This document shows positions 45,312-53,401 of a DNA stretch of 64,000 bases, piece after piece. Origin of the DNA: Candidatus Auribacterota bacterium (GTDB lineage Bacteria > Auribacterota > JAFGBW01 > JAFGJP01); the NCBI GenBank assembly GCA_023144635.1, contig JAGLFH010000052.1:1-64000 (forward strand), read 5' to 3'. The position numbers and the translations under genes are program-made. The notes below the pieces were generated by a model, which saw only the letters and a program-made list of their open reading frames with translations, was not told where the DNA came from and did not search any database. The stretch's first letter is position 1; every line of letters begins with the position of its first letter.

Positions 45312-46406
45312 ATGAAAAAATATTTAATTCTATTTTGCTTGATTTTGATAGCTTTTCCAGCATTTGGTGCTACGCGAATAAAAGATATTGCAAATATTGA
45401 AGGTGTAAGAGGAAATCAGCTCTATGGTTACGGTATAGTAGTCGGTCTTAACGGAACAGGTGATAAGCAACAAACAATTTTTACCCAGCAGAGTTTAACC
45501 GAAATGTTAAAAAAGATGAATATAACACCTTCAGATAAAATAAAAGTAGAAAACGTTGCAGCTGTTTTAGTAACTGCAGAACTTCCTCCTTTTGTAAGAG
45601 CCGGAAGCCGTATTGATATTACTCTTTCTTCAATTGGAGATTGTGAAAGTCTTCAGGGCGGTACTCTTGTTCTGACACCACTTCAGGGACCTGACGGAAA
45701 TGTTTATGCTGTTGCACAAGGCCCTGTTTCTATAGGCGGTTTTGCTGCAGGTGGAGGCGGTGGAAGCTCGCAGAAAAATCATCCTACAGTTGGTTTGATA
45801 CCGAATGGTGCAATAATTGAAGAAGAAGTATCCATGAATATTATACAAGATCAAAAAATAAAAGTTTGCCTGAAAAGTCCTGATTTTACTACGGCAAGCC
45901 GGATGGCTGAATCTATTAATAAAGTTTTTGAAGATAGTGCAAAAGCTGTTGATGCTGGTTGTATAGAGATAAATGTATCAAAAGAGATAACTGATAATAA
46001 TAATCTTGTTGATTTTATTTCAAAAGTTGAACAGCTACAGCTTACAACAGATTCTTTTGCAAAAATAATAGTAAATGAAAGAACCGGTACCATAATTGCC
46101 GGAGAAAATGTACGTATTTCAACTGTTGCTATTGCTCACGGAAACCTTGTTATAACTATAAGAGAAAAAGTTGATGTAGATCAGCCGGATGTTCCGCTTG
46201 CAGGTGGAGAGACAGTTGTTACTGAAGAGCAGGAAGTAACTGTTGAAGAAAAGAAAGCCAGGCTTATAGTGCTAAATGAAAGTGTAAGCATAAAGGATGT
46301 TGCAAGTGCCTTAAATGCTATTGGTGTATCACCAAGGGATATGATCTCAATTTTTCAGGCCATGAAACGGGCAAATGCATTAAAAGCAGATCTTGAGATA
46401 ATGTAA
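45312..46406 (+). CDS. flgI: flagellar P-ring protein FlgI
   Basis: The 364-residue periplasmic ring subunit begins MKKYLILF after GGGAGG, with a signal peptide ending PAFG-A. Hallmarks are TRIKDIANIEGVRGNQLYGY, GLVVGLNGTGDK-type sequence (GYGIVVGLNGTGDKQQT), the AVLVTAELPPFVRAGSRIDI segment, GGTLVLTPLQGPDGNVYAVAQ and DMISIFQAMKRANALKADLE. The full frame extends seven codons upstream, but the SD favours 45312. It matches FlgI in full length. Confidence 0.95.
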   Translation: MKKYLILFCLILIAFPAFGATRIKDIANIEGVRGNQLYGYGIVVGLNGTGDKQQTIFTQQSLTEMLKKMNITPSDKIKVENVAAVLVTAELPPFVRAGSRIDITLSSIGDCESLQGGTLVLTPLQGPDGNVYAVAQGPVSIGGFAAGGGGGSSQKNHPTVGLIPNGAIIEEEVSMNIIQDQKIKVCLKSPDFTTASRMAESINKVFEDSAKAVDAGCIEINVSKEITDNNNLVDFISKVEQLQLTTDSFAKIIVNERTGTIIAGENVRISTVAIAHGNLVITIREKVDVDQPDVPLAGGETVVTEEQEVTVEEKKARLIVLNESVSIKDVASALNAIGVSPRDMISIFQAMKRANALKADLEIM

Positions 46407-46421
46407 GAAGAGGTTATTAAA

Positions 46422-46835
46422 ATGATAGATACATTAGATTTTCCATTACTAAATACCAATGAGCTTTCAAGAGACAATTTGCTGGCTCTTGCGGGGCCTA
46501 TAAAGAGAGATAATGCTGCTTCAATTAAGGATCTTCAAAACCTTGGTGAAGATTCAGAAGGATTAAAAAAAGCCTGCAATGAATTTGAGGCTATTTTTAT
46601 TCATCAGCTTTTGCAGGAATTCAGAAAGTCTGTTCCTAAAGACGGTTTTATTCCGCGTTCTTTCGGTGTTCAGACATTTGAGGAAATGCTTGATAGGGAA
46701 ACAGCTTCAAAAATGTCAAAAACCGGTGATTTTGGAATAGGTAAGGCGCTTTTTTTGCAGCTTTCAGGATTTCGAGACGGTTACAAGGAAAATGATGATA
46801 CTAACGTAGGAATTTCTTTTGAGAGAAAGGGGTAA
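46422..46835 (+). CDS. flgJ: rod-binding protein, FlgJ N-terminal domain only
   Basis: The 137-residue product corresponds to the rod-capping domain of FlgJ: LKKACNEFEAIFIHQLLQEF, IPRSFGVQTFEEMLDRETAS and FGIGKALFLQL. The muramidase domain found in enterobacterial FlgJ is absent, as in many other phyla, so peptidoglycan clearance must come from another enzyme. It sits between flgI and flgN in the same operon. Confidence 0.85.
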   Translation: MIDTLDFPLLNTNELSRDNLLALAGPIKRDNAASIKDLQNLGEDSEGLKKACNEFEAIFIHQLLQEFRKSVPKDGFIPRSFGVQTFEEMLDRETASKMSKTGDFGIGKALFLQLSGFRDGYKENDDTNVGISFERKG

Positions 46836-46838
46836 AAA

Positions 46839-47342
46839 ATGAAAACGATCGTACTTTATTTATTAAGGGTGCTTGATGAAGAAGCCAAACACCTTGAAAA
46901 GACACTTAAACTTCTTAAGGAAAAAGAAAAAGTCCTTATTAAAAATGATCTTAACAAACTTGAAAAGATTATTGCTTCTGAAAGAGAACTTTTTATTGTT
47001 TTCAGAGATATTGAAGACAGCAGAAAATCAATTGTACAGCTTTTTGCAGAGCGTTATGGCATGGAAGAAGATGTCTGCAACATAAGCCGTATTGCAGAAA
47101 TGACAGATGATGCGTTCAGTTCAAAGCTTGAAGAATCAAGAGGAAAAATAAATTTACTCGTAGAAAAAATAAATGTTCAGAATGAAAAATGTGCTGCTCT
47201 TTTGAGAAAATCAATTGAACTTACTAATTTTTCTCTGAAGCTTATAGCTGGCGTTGCAAGAGATAAAGAAACATATGGTAGGAAAGGAATAGTAGATAAC
47301 ACATTGTCTAATAAAAAAATTATTTTGGATTATAAAGCCTGA
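46839..47342 (+). CDS. flgN: flagellar export chaperone FlgN-like
   Basis: The 167-residue all-helical protein is rich in charged heptads. It has the FlgN pattern of LLRVLDEEAKHLEKTLKLLK followed by DLNKLEKIIASERELF, and its position directly before flgK is the normal place for the FlgK/FlgL export chaperone. Sequence conservation in this family is low, so the call relies partly on context. It starts four bases after flgJ with AAAGGGG. Confidence 0.75.
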   Translation: MKTIVLYLLRVLDEEAKHLEKTLKLLKEKEKVLIKNDLNKLEKIIASERELFIVFRDIEDSRKSIVQLFAERYGMEEDVCNISRIAEMTDDAFSSKLEESRGKINLLVEKINVQNEKCAALLRKSIELTNFSLKLIAGVARDKETYGRKGIVDNTLSNKKIILDYKA

Positions 47343-47359
47343 TGTAAAAGGAGAAGATA

Positions 47360-49051
47360 ATGGTCTGGGAAATTTTTAATCTTGGATATACAGCACTTAA
47401 TGCAAATCAGTATGCTCTTAATATAGTGGGTCATAATATTGCTAATGCCGATACAGAAGGCTACACACGTCAGAGAGCAGAATTTGTTACAAGTACTCCC
47501 CAATACTCTGTTCCGGGAATGATAGGAACAGGTGTTTTAATTAATAAGATAATCCGTGTAAATGATGCTTTTACTCAGCTCCAGCTTCAAATAGAAACAA
47601 GAGATCTTGGTAACTCTACTATAAAACGCGAAATATTACAGCAACTGGAAAATATTTTTAATGAACCTTCGGATACAGGTCTTCAATCAAGAATTAACGA
47701 ATTTTTTTCGGCTTGGCATACATTAGCGGATAATCCTGAAGATTACGGAACACGTACTCTTGTTGTTGAAAAAGCAAATTCACTTACAAGTACGCTAAAC
47801 TCTATGGCACGTCAGCTTGCAGCAATAAAAAATCAAATAGATGAATCAATATCTCTTAAGATAGATAGAATAAATGAAATAACTACAGAAATCGCTGATC
47901 TAAATGACCAGATATCAAAAATAGAGGTCGGTGGTGTTCAAAATGCTAATGACTTTCGTGATAGCCGTGACCTTCTTGTTTTAGAACTCAATAGAATATT
48001 AGATGTACGGGTAAGAGAAAACGTTAGTAGTGCTATTTTAGTTGAAACTCAGGGCGGTGTACTGGTTTCCGGTGTTCATAATTTACGACTTACAACAGGA
48101 ATTGATGAAAATGGGTATATTGTTCCGGTATTTGAGCAGGGCGGAGCAAGAGTTTTTCCGGAAAGTGGTGAGCTTAACGGATTACTTGAAGTAAGGGATG
48201 ATGTAATAAATGATTATTTATCAAGACTTGATTCTCTTGCAAATACAATGGTAGAAAATGTTAACCGCATTCACTCGAGAGGAGCGCCTTTGGAAATGTT
48301 TACTCGTGTTGTTGCGGAAAACGGAGCAGTAAGTTCTGCCCAGACTTTAAACACCCTTGACTGGGATTTTGCTCCTACGACAGGATCCTTTTCAATTTCT
48401 GTTTTTGATTCAAACGGACTCAATACTGATGTTCAGACAATATCTATTAATCCTACATCAGACACTCTTGAGGATGTAAGGGACGCAATAAACGCTGCTT
48501 TTCCAGGAGGTGAAGTGGTGGCCTCTCTTAATACTGACAATCAACTGATATTTGAATCAGCTGGAGGTTATAGTTTTAATTTTGTAAATGATAGCACTGG
48601 AGCGGGAGATAGCAGCGATCTATTACTTGCACTTGGTATAAACACGTTTTTTTCAGGTGATTCTGCTATGACTATTGAAGTATCCGATAATATAAAATCA
48701 GATTATTCAAAGATATCAGCAGCAAAAAGCAATTCGCCGGGTGATAATAGAACTGCACTTGACATTGCAAACTTACAGGATTCTCTTCTTTTTGATAACG
48801 ACAGTACAACTTTTGAAGACTATTATAAAACCTGGGTAAGTAATATTGGAACTCTTACTTATGAAGCATTAAGAAATGAAGACCGGCAGGATTCTATTGT
48901 TAATCTTCTAAAAGAGCGCTTGGCTCAATCTGCCGGAGTTTCTCTGGATGAAGAAGCAACGAATCTTCTTAAACATCAGAGAGCTTATCAGGCTGCTGCA
49001 AAACTGATAGGTGTTGCAGACGAGCTTTTACAGACATTATTAAATTTATAA
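47360..49051 (+). CDS. flgK: hook-filament junction protein FlgK (HAP1)
   Basis: The 563-residue junction protein has the N-terminal LGYTALNANQYALNIVGHNI and NADTEGYTRQRAEF motifs, coiled-coil TEIADLNDQISKIEVGG, and the C-terminal SLDEEATNLLKHQRAYQAAA with LIGVADELLQTLLNL. The variable middle (about 300-430) is beta-rich. It joins the hook to the filament. It is last of the tightly packed flgF-to-flgK genes, followed by a hairpin. Confidence 0.94.
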   Translation: MVWEIFNLGYTALNANQYALNIVGHNIANADTEGYTRQRAEFVTSTPQYSVPGMIGTGVLINKIIRVNDAFTQLQLQIETRDLGNSTIKREILQQLENIFNEPSDTGLQSRINEFFSAWHTLADNPEDYGTRTLVVEKANSLTSTLNSMARQLAAIKNQIDESISLKIDRINEITTEIADLNDQISKIEVGGVQNANDFRDSRDLLVLELNRILDVRVRENVSSAILVETQGGVLVSGVHNLRLTTGIDENGYIVPVFEQGGARVFPESGELNGLLEVRDDVINDYLSRLDSLANTMVENVNRIHSRGAPLEMFTRVVAENGAVSSAQTLNTLDWDFAPTTGSFSISVFDSNGLNTDVQTISINPTSDTLEDVRDAINAAFPGGEVVASLNTDNQLIFESAGGYSFNFVNDSTGAGDSSDLLLALGINTFFSGDSAMTIEVSDNIKSDYSKISAAKSNSPGDNRTALDIANLQDSLLFDNDSTTFEDYYKTWVSNIGTLTYEALRNEDRQDSIVNLLKERLAQSAGVSLDEEATNLLKHQRAYQAAAKLIGVADELLQTLLNL

Positions 49052-49071
49052 TTTATTTGATCAAAGATTTT

Positions 49072-49091
49072 AAAGCTGTTTTACAGCTTTT
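49072..49091 (+). terminator. hairpin after flgK
   Basis: AAAGCTG and CAGCTTT pair around TTTTA and are followed by TTAATAAAA. The U-run is weak, so it may be a partial terminator or RNA stabiliser. A second hairpin, GAACGCA...TGCGTTC at about 49117-49138, precedes flgL. Confidence 0.5.
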
Positions 49092-49163
49092 AATAAAAGT
49101 AAAACGTTGGTTGGAACGCATTCGCGCTTGCGTTCATATAAGTCCTGAAAAAAGAGGTAAACT

Positions 49164-50105
49164 ATGTCATTACGTGTAACGACAGGAATATTAATAAGTC
49201 AAAGTATCAGTGATATTAATGCAAACTTAAAACGCCTTCAGTATCTTCAAAAGCAGATATCAACAGGAAAAAGGATAATAAGACCTTCAGACGATCCTAT
49301 TGGTGCGTCAAAGTCTATGCGTTTTACACGGGATATTTCAAAAACAACAATGTATCAGACAAATATGAGAGACGGTATTAACCGCTTAAAAGCGACAGAA
49401 CGTGTAATGGAAGATATTTTAGATATGATCCTTGATATTCAATCGATATCTGCTGAAGGAGCAGTTGTAAACGCATCGATCGAGATGGCAACCATAAGCG
49501 GTAATATTGATATGTATCTTAATGTATTACTGCAAAATGCCAATGCTAAATTTCAGGGAAAGTTTATTTTTGGCGGTACAGAGACCTTAAGCGGAACAGC
49601 TCCCCTCTCAGCTCCTTATAATGCTGTTTATGATTCCAATGGGAATATAACAGGTGTTATACAAAATATTGAGGGAATAGATCAGCTTATAAGATACCAG
49701 ATAGCTGAAGGTATAAAGTCAGAAATAAACATTTCAGGAAGTGCTCCTTTTCAGCCAAATGGAAGTGATGTTACAGGAGATATTTTTCAGACGCTCATTG
49801 ATCTTCGTGATGCGTTTAATAGTAGCGATATAAATGCTGTAAATGAAAATATCAATGAATTAAACGATGAATATGAAACGATTATAACACAAGCAAGTCT
49901 TATAGGAGCACGCATAGGTGTTCTTCAACGTGAACAGACAAGGCAGGAAGACCTGCAGATAAATCTTCAAGAACTATTATCTGCGACAGTTGATGTAGAT
50001 ATTGCTGAAGCTATCATAGAAGAGAGCTATACACAGTATCTTTATCAGGCTTCACTTCAGGTAGGAGCTAAGATAATACCCCAGTCATTGCTTGACTTTA
50101 TATAA
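49164..50105 (+). CDS. flgL: hook-filament junction protein FlgL (HAP3)
   Basis: The 313-residue flagellin-like protein begins SLRVTTGILISQSISDINAN and has LQKQISTGKRIIRPSDDPIG, the D0/D1 signature. It ends with DVDIAEAIIEESYTQYLYQA and an amphipathic tail. It is about the usual length and joins FlgK to the filament. It lies 112 bases after flgK, with a hairpin in between, so it may also be separately expressed. AAAGAGG precedes the ATG. Confidence 0.92.
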   Translation: MSLRVTTGILISQSISDINANLKRLQYLQKQISTGKRIIRPSDDPIGASKSMRFTRDISKTTMYQTNMRDGINRLKATERVMEDILDMILDIQSISAEGAVVNASIEMATISGNIDMYLNVLLQNANAKFQGKFIFGGTETLSGTAPLSAPYNAVYDSNGNITGVIQNIEGIDQLIRYQIAEGIKSEINISGSAPFQPNGSDVTGDIFQTLIDLRDAFNSSDINAVNENINELNDEYETIITQASLIGARIGVLQREQTRQEDLQINLQELLSATVDVDIAEAIIEESYTQYLYQASLQVGAKIIPQSLLDFI

Positions 50106-50229
50106 GTTAAGTTTTTAACTTTAAAATTTTGTCGTAGATTATAAGAATGTTTTAGGTCGTAGTTATTTTATAATTACTTTGTGTTTTTTAATATGTGTTG
50201 TTATTATCAACTGAAAGAGAATTAATATT

Positions 50230-50709
50230 ATGAAAGTCAATACTACAAGGTTTGCAGAAATAGATGTACCTGAGGACAAAATAATAAATTTTGTTGAAGG
50301 AATAATTGGTTTTTCTCAATTAAAACAATTTGTTGTAATTAAACATAGAAACAGTTCGACCATGTACTGGCTCCAATCTCTTGAAAATCCTGAGATCGCT
50401 TTTTTAATGATGTTTCCTTTTAATTTTATTGCAGATTATTCTCCTGAGTTAAGTGAAAAGGACCTTTGCACAATTGACCTATCTCCTCAAGAAATAAGAA
50501 AAGCAGAAACATATACTATGACTTATGTGCCAAAAGATCCTCAGGATATGACAGTTAATCTTCTTAGCCCGATAGTTATAAACCCTGACAAAGGGCTTGG
50601 AAAACAGGTTATTCTCGAAAATAGTCAGTATACAGTTGATTTTAAAGTAATTCGAGAAATACAAAAGAAATGCAAAGAACAAAAATCTGATCAGGAACAG
50701 CAATGCTGA
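50230..50709 (+). CDS. fliW: flagellar assembly factor FliW
   Basis: The 159-residue protein shows the FliW features: [20 protein letters not shown] followed by [30 protein letters not shown] and [20 protein letters not shown]. In other bacteria FliW binds CsrA allosterically and is itself sequestered by newly made flagellin, which couples flagellin synthesis to secretion. Its stop overlaps csrA by seven bases. Confidence 0.93.
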   Translation: MKVNTTRFAEIDVPEDKIINFVEGIIGFSQLKQFVVIKHRNSSTMYWLQSLENPEIAFLMMFPFNFIADYSPELSEKDLCTIDLSPQEIRKAETYTMTYVPKDPQDMTVNLLSPIVINPDKGLGKQVILENSQYTVDFKVIREIQKKCKEQKSDQEQQC

Positions 50710-50933
50710 TACTTAAACGAAAGAAAAACGAATCATTGATGATAGGTGATTCAATAGAGATAAAGATAACTGATATTCAGGGTGATAGTGTAAAACTGGG
50801 TATAAGTGCACCTAAAGAGATCTCAATTTTTCGTGAAGAAATATACAAACAGATAAAAGAACAAAATATAAGGTCTTCAAGTATTGAAAAATCTGCCCTG
50901 GATTCAATTAATGACTTACTTGAAAATAAATAA
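50703..50933 (+). CDS. csrA: carbon storage regulator CsrA
   Basis: The 76-residue RNA-binding dimer begins [20 protein letters not shown], with the GIS/GIxAPxxI segment [20 protein letters not shown]. It carries a longer C-terminal tail (about 15 residues beyond E. coli CsrA), as CsrA proteins that answer to FliW do. It is translationally coupled to fliW. The fliC leader downstream has GGA-containing hairpins suited to CsrA binding. Confidence 0.95.
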   Translation: MLILKRKKNESLMIGDSIEIKITDIQGDSVKLGISAPKEISIFREEIYKQIKEQNIRSSSIEKSALDSINDLLENK

Positions 50934-51111
50934 CTCCTTTCTACCAAAGAGTAAATTCTAAACTCCAAATAACAAATGTCAAATTGAAGGAACGCTTCGC
51001 TGATGTTTATAATTAAAGACACAGAATTTTAAGGGTATGACTAAAAAAGTCGTCATTGTGGGTAAACGAAGTGAGCGCGGCAAACCCCGAAGTAAAACTA
51101 AGAACTAATTG

Positions 51112-51633
51112 CTAAAAGCCGTCGGTTGAACTGAAAAGCCCTACGCGTAAAGCATTTGTTGTATATATTTGCCTGCCATCTACAGAAACTGTTCCATCAG
51201 CAATAGCCAGTACAAGTTTTCTTACGATAATGCGTTTTATGCTTATGTGATATTTTACTATTTTTGACGTGGGGAGTATTTGCCCTGTAAATTTTACTTC
51301 TCCTACACCAAGGGCTCTTCCTTTACCTTCGTGTCCGTTCCATGCAAGAAAAAAACCTACAAGCTGCCATAAAGCATCAAGCCCGAGGCAACCAGGCATA
51401 ACAGGATCGTTCATAAAATGGCATGCAAAAAACCATTGGTCGGGATGTATATCAAGTTCAGCTGTAAGTTCTCCCTTATTATATGATCCTCCGGAATTGT
51501 TGATATCGACTATCCTATCGACCATAAGCATATTCGGTAATGGTAAAACAGGGCTGTCTAAGCCGAATATCTCACCTTTTCCGCATTTTAAGATCTCTTC
51601 TTTATTGAATGAAGTCTGTTTTGAACCTGTCAA
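51112..51633 (-). CDS. fabA: 3-hydroxydecanoyl-ACP dehydratase, FabA family
   Basis: The 173-residue hotdog-fold enzyme dehydrates 3-hydroxyacyl-ACP and, in true FabA, isomerises the C10 product to start unsaturated fatty acid synthesis. It has [12 protein letters not shown], the catalytic His in [20 protein letters not shown] with the conserved Asp, and [30 protein letters not shown]. These match FabA rather than FabZ, though long FabZ-like enzymes cannot be fully excluded. It is single and antisense within the flagellar cluster. AAGGAGG precedes the ATG. Confidence 0.85.
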   Translation of the reverse strand: MTGSKQTSFNKEEILKCGKGEIFGLDSPVLPLPNMLMVDRIVDINNSGGSYNKGELTAELDIHPDQWFFACHFMNDPVMPGCLGLDALWQLVGFFLAWNGHEGKGRALGVGEVKFTGQILPTSKIVKYHISIKRIIVRKLVLAIADGTVSVDGRQIYTTNALRVGLFSSTDGF

Positions 51634-51780
51634 TGTTACCTCCTTAAAAAAGCTCTAAAATTTTATTTATTATAACAGTTTTATAAATAAAGAGTAGTTG
51701 TTTTAAAAATTAAAAAAATAAGTGAGATCCTTTGTATGGCTTAATGATTTTATATTAAATATATTCCATTAGAAATTAGT

Positions 51781-51808
51781 TAAAGTCCGCATGTGATTTT
51801 GCCGATAA
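51781..51808 (+). promoter_or_regulatory. sigma28 (FliA)-type promoter of fliC
   Basis: TAAAGTCC (starting at 51781) and a perfect GCCGATAA (51801-51808) are 16 bases apart from TAAA to GCCGATAA. This is the class 3 flagellar promoter pattern. Transcription would start near 51815, leaving a leader of about 160 bases. Confidence 0.8.
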
Positions 51809-51814
51809 AAAAGC

Positions 51815-51975
51815 AGAAACAATGAGCTTGGAGGGAAGTTCTTAAAGGAGGTGGTCGCGGAAAAGTTTTTTTTAAGATCCTTAAGAGAACCCGGGATCTT
51901 ACGCCATAGGGGCGAATAATAAGGGTTTTCGGCTTATGAAAGGATTCGTAAGCCTAATATAACATGGAGGTTATG
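51815..51975 (+). promoter_or_regulatory. structured fliC 5' leader with candidate CsrA sites
   Basis: The leader holds an AAGATCC...GGATCTT hairpin (51874-51900), a CGCC...GGCG hairpin (about 51902-51914), and GGCTTATG/CGTAAGCC (51931-51954), whose eight-base loop AAAGGATT shows the A(N)GGA core. Ten bases later comes the ribosome site TGGAGG (51965-51970), itself a GGA site. Further GGA sites lie at about 51830 and 51846. A loop GGA plus an SD GGA is the layout of the Bacillus hag leader that CsrA represses and FliW relieves. Binding here is inferred. Confidence 0.55.
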
Positions 51976-52800
51976 ATGGGCGATCTAGCGCGAGTAAATA
52001 CCAACGTAGCGGCGTTAAAAGCATTTTTTACGTTATCACAGATAAACGATAGAATTGCTATTAGTCAGAGACGTATTTCAACTGGTAAAAAGGTTAATAC
52101 TGCATCTGATGATCCAGCTACTTATTTTGCTATTAAGAAAACCAGACGAGATATTGCTAAGCTGGCTAATAAAGAGTTAAATATTGAACGTGGTGTTAAC
52201 TGGCTTGAAACAAGTTCAAGTAAACTTGATCAGGTATCTGAGATCTTGCTTGCAATGTTTACACTTGCTAATACTGCGAATGCAGGTGGTGTAACATCTG
52301 CTGAAAAACAAGCTATCCAGACAGACATCTCTCAGTTAAAAGCCGAAGTTCAGCTTATTATGCAGTCAGGAGTTGCTTCTGCTATATATAGTGGATTTAC
52401 AATTGGTGGTCTTGACAATGTCAGTGTATCAGGTGCAGGTGGTACAGCTGGTACAGCTTCACTTGGACAGGTACTTTCCAACCTTACGATAAATTCTACT
52501 GACCTTGTTGTTACAGGTACAACAACAACAACAACGATTACTAACTTAGAGGCTGCGATCAATCAGGTTGTAAAAGACAACCAGGCAATTGGTTCTTATG
52601 TTAGAAGGTTAAGGTTTGAAATTGATGATGCACGTTCTGAAAAAGCGGATTTACAGTCCACATTAAGTACTATTCAGGATGCTGATATCGCTGAAGAACA
52701 GCTTGAATTAACTAAATTACAGATTCTGCAGCAATCTGCTCTGGCTATGTTATCTCAGGCAAATTCTGCTCCACAGGCTGTTTTGGTTCTTTTCCAATAA
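51976..52800 (+). CDS. fliC: flagellin
   Basis: The 274-residue filament protein. The start at 51976 is five bases after GGAGG; in-frame ATGs at 51964 and 51973 are too close to it. The N-terminal D0/D1 region has ISQRRISTGKKVNTASDDPA and the C-terminal DADIAEEQLELTKLQILQQS with ALAMLSQANSAPQAVLVLF. The middle is short and Gly/Thr/Ser-rich (about 140-185), with no large outer D2/D3 domain, so the filament is thin-surfaced. It is followed by a hairpin (52817-52843) and flaG. A glycosyltransferase lies 3 kb downstream. Confidence 0.95.
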   Translation: MGDLARVNTNVAALKAFFTLSQINDRIAISQRRISTGKKVNTASDDPATYFAIKKTRRDIAKLANKELNIERGVNWLETSSSKLDQVSEILLAMFTLANTANAGGVTSAEKQAIQTDISQLKAEVQLIMQSGVASAIYSGFTIGGLDNVSVSGAGGTAGTASLGQVLSNLTINSTDLVVTGTTTTTTITNLEAAINQVVKDNQAIGSYVRRLRFEIDDARSEKADLQSTLSTIQDADIAEEQLELTKLQILQQSALAMLSQANSAPQAVLVLFQ

Positions 52801-52816
52801 TCGATTAAATAGTAAT

Positions 52817-52843
52817 AGGAGCAGGGTTTAAAGCTCTGCTCCT
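52817..52843 (+). terminator. hairpin between fliC and flaG
   Basis: AGGAGCAG and CTGCTCCT pair perfectly around an 11-base loop. No T-run follows, so it may stabilise the fliC message or reduce read-through to flaG rather than fully terminate. Confidence 0.55.
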
Positions 52844-52864
52844 AAAGCTTAAAAGGTGGTTGCG

Positions 52865-53386
52865 ATGACACTTGAAGATACAAACAATATCAAAGCTCAT
52901 ATTGAACCTGTTAAGGTTCAACAGAGTTTAAAAAAGAGCTCTCCGCAAAAAGCGAAAGATGCTGTATCTTCTCCTGCAACCTCTGTCGAGGACAAAAAAG
53001 TTGAAAAGAAAGCGGTAGAATCTCGGAATAAAACAGTCCGTGAAAACAACAATTTCCAGATATCCTCTGATTCTGAGACAAAAAGTAATGCTATTACTAA
53101 GTCTCAGCTTTTAGAGATAACTGAAGGTATAAATAAGGAATTATCCTTTTTCGCAAGCTCTGTACAATTCAAAATTGAAGAAGTAGAAGAGCAGCCTGGA
53201 TCTTCAAGGATTGCAGGTAATGGCAAAGAAGGTGAAATCCTTCATACAAAGAAAAAGGAAATTGTTGTAAGTGTCGTTGACAAAAGGACAGGGGAAGTAA
53301 TACGTCAAATCCCCCCGGAAGATCTGCTTCAATCGCTTACTAATGCGTCGATGTTCTTAGGTCTTTTGGTAGATCAAATAGTATAA
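52865..53386 (+). CDS. flaG: FlaG family protein
   Basis: Beginning at ATG 52865 after AAAGGTGG, the product has 173 residues. The variable Lys/Ser-rich N-terminal half precedes the conserved FlaG domain: LEITEGINKELSFFASSVQF, and then IVVSVVDKRTGEVIRQIPPE with DLLQSL. FlaG influences filament length in several bacteria. It lies between fliC and fliD, the typical place. Confidence 0.88.
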   Translation: MTLEDTNNIKAHIEPVKVQQSLKKSSPQKAKDAVSSPATSVEDKKVEKKAVESRNKTVRENNNFQISSDSETKSNAITKSQLLEITEGINKELSFFASSVQFKIEEVEEQPGSSRIAGNGKEGEILHTKKKEIVVSVVDKRTGEVIRQIPPEDLLQSLTNASMFLGLLVDQIV

Positions 53387-53401
53387 ACAAACGGAGTTGA
53401 A

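Noticed and set aside
49100..49150. Sigma54 promoter before flgL
   Set aside because: TGGAACG...CTTGCG looks similar, but the GG and GC are not ten bases apart; the segment is better seen as a hairpin.
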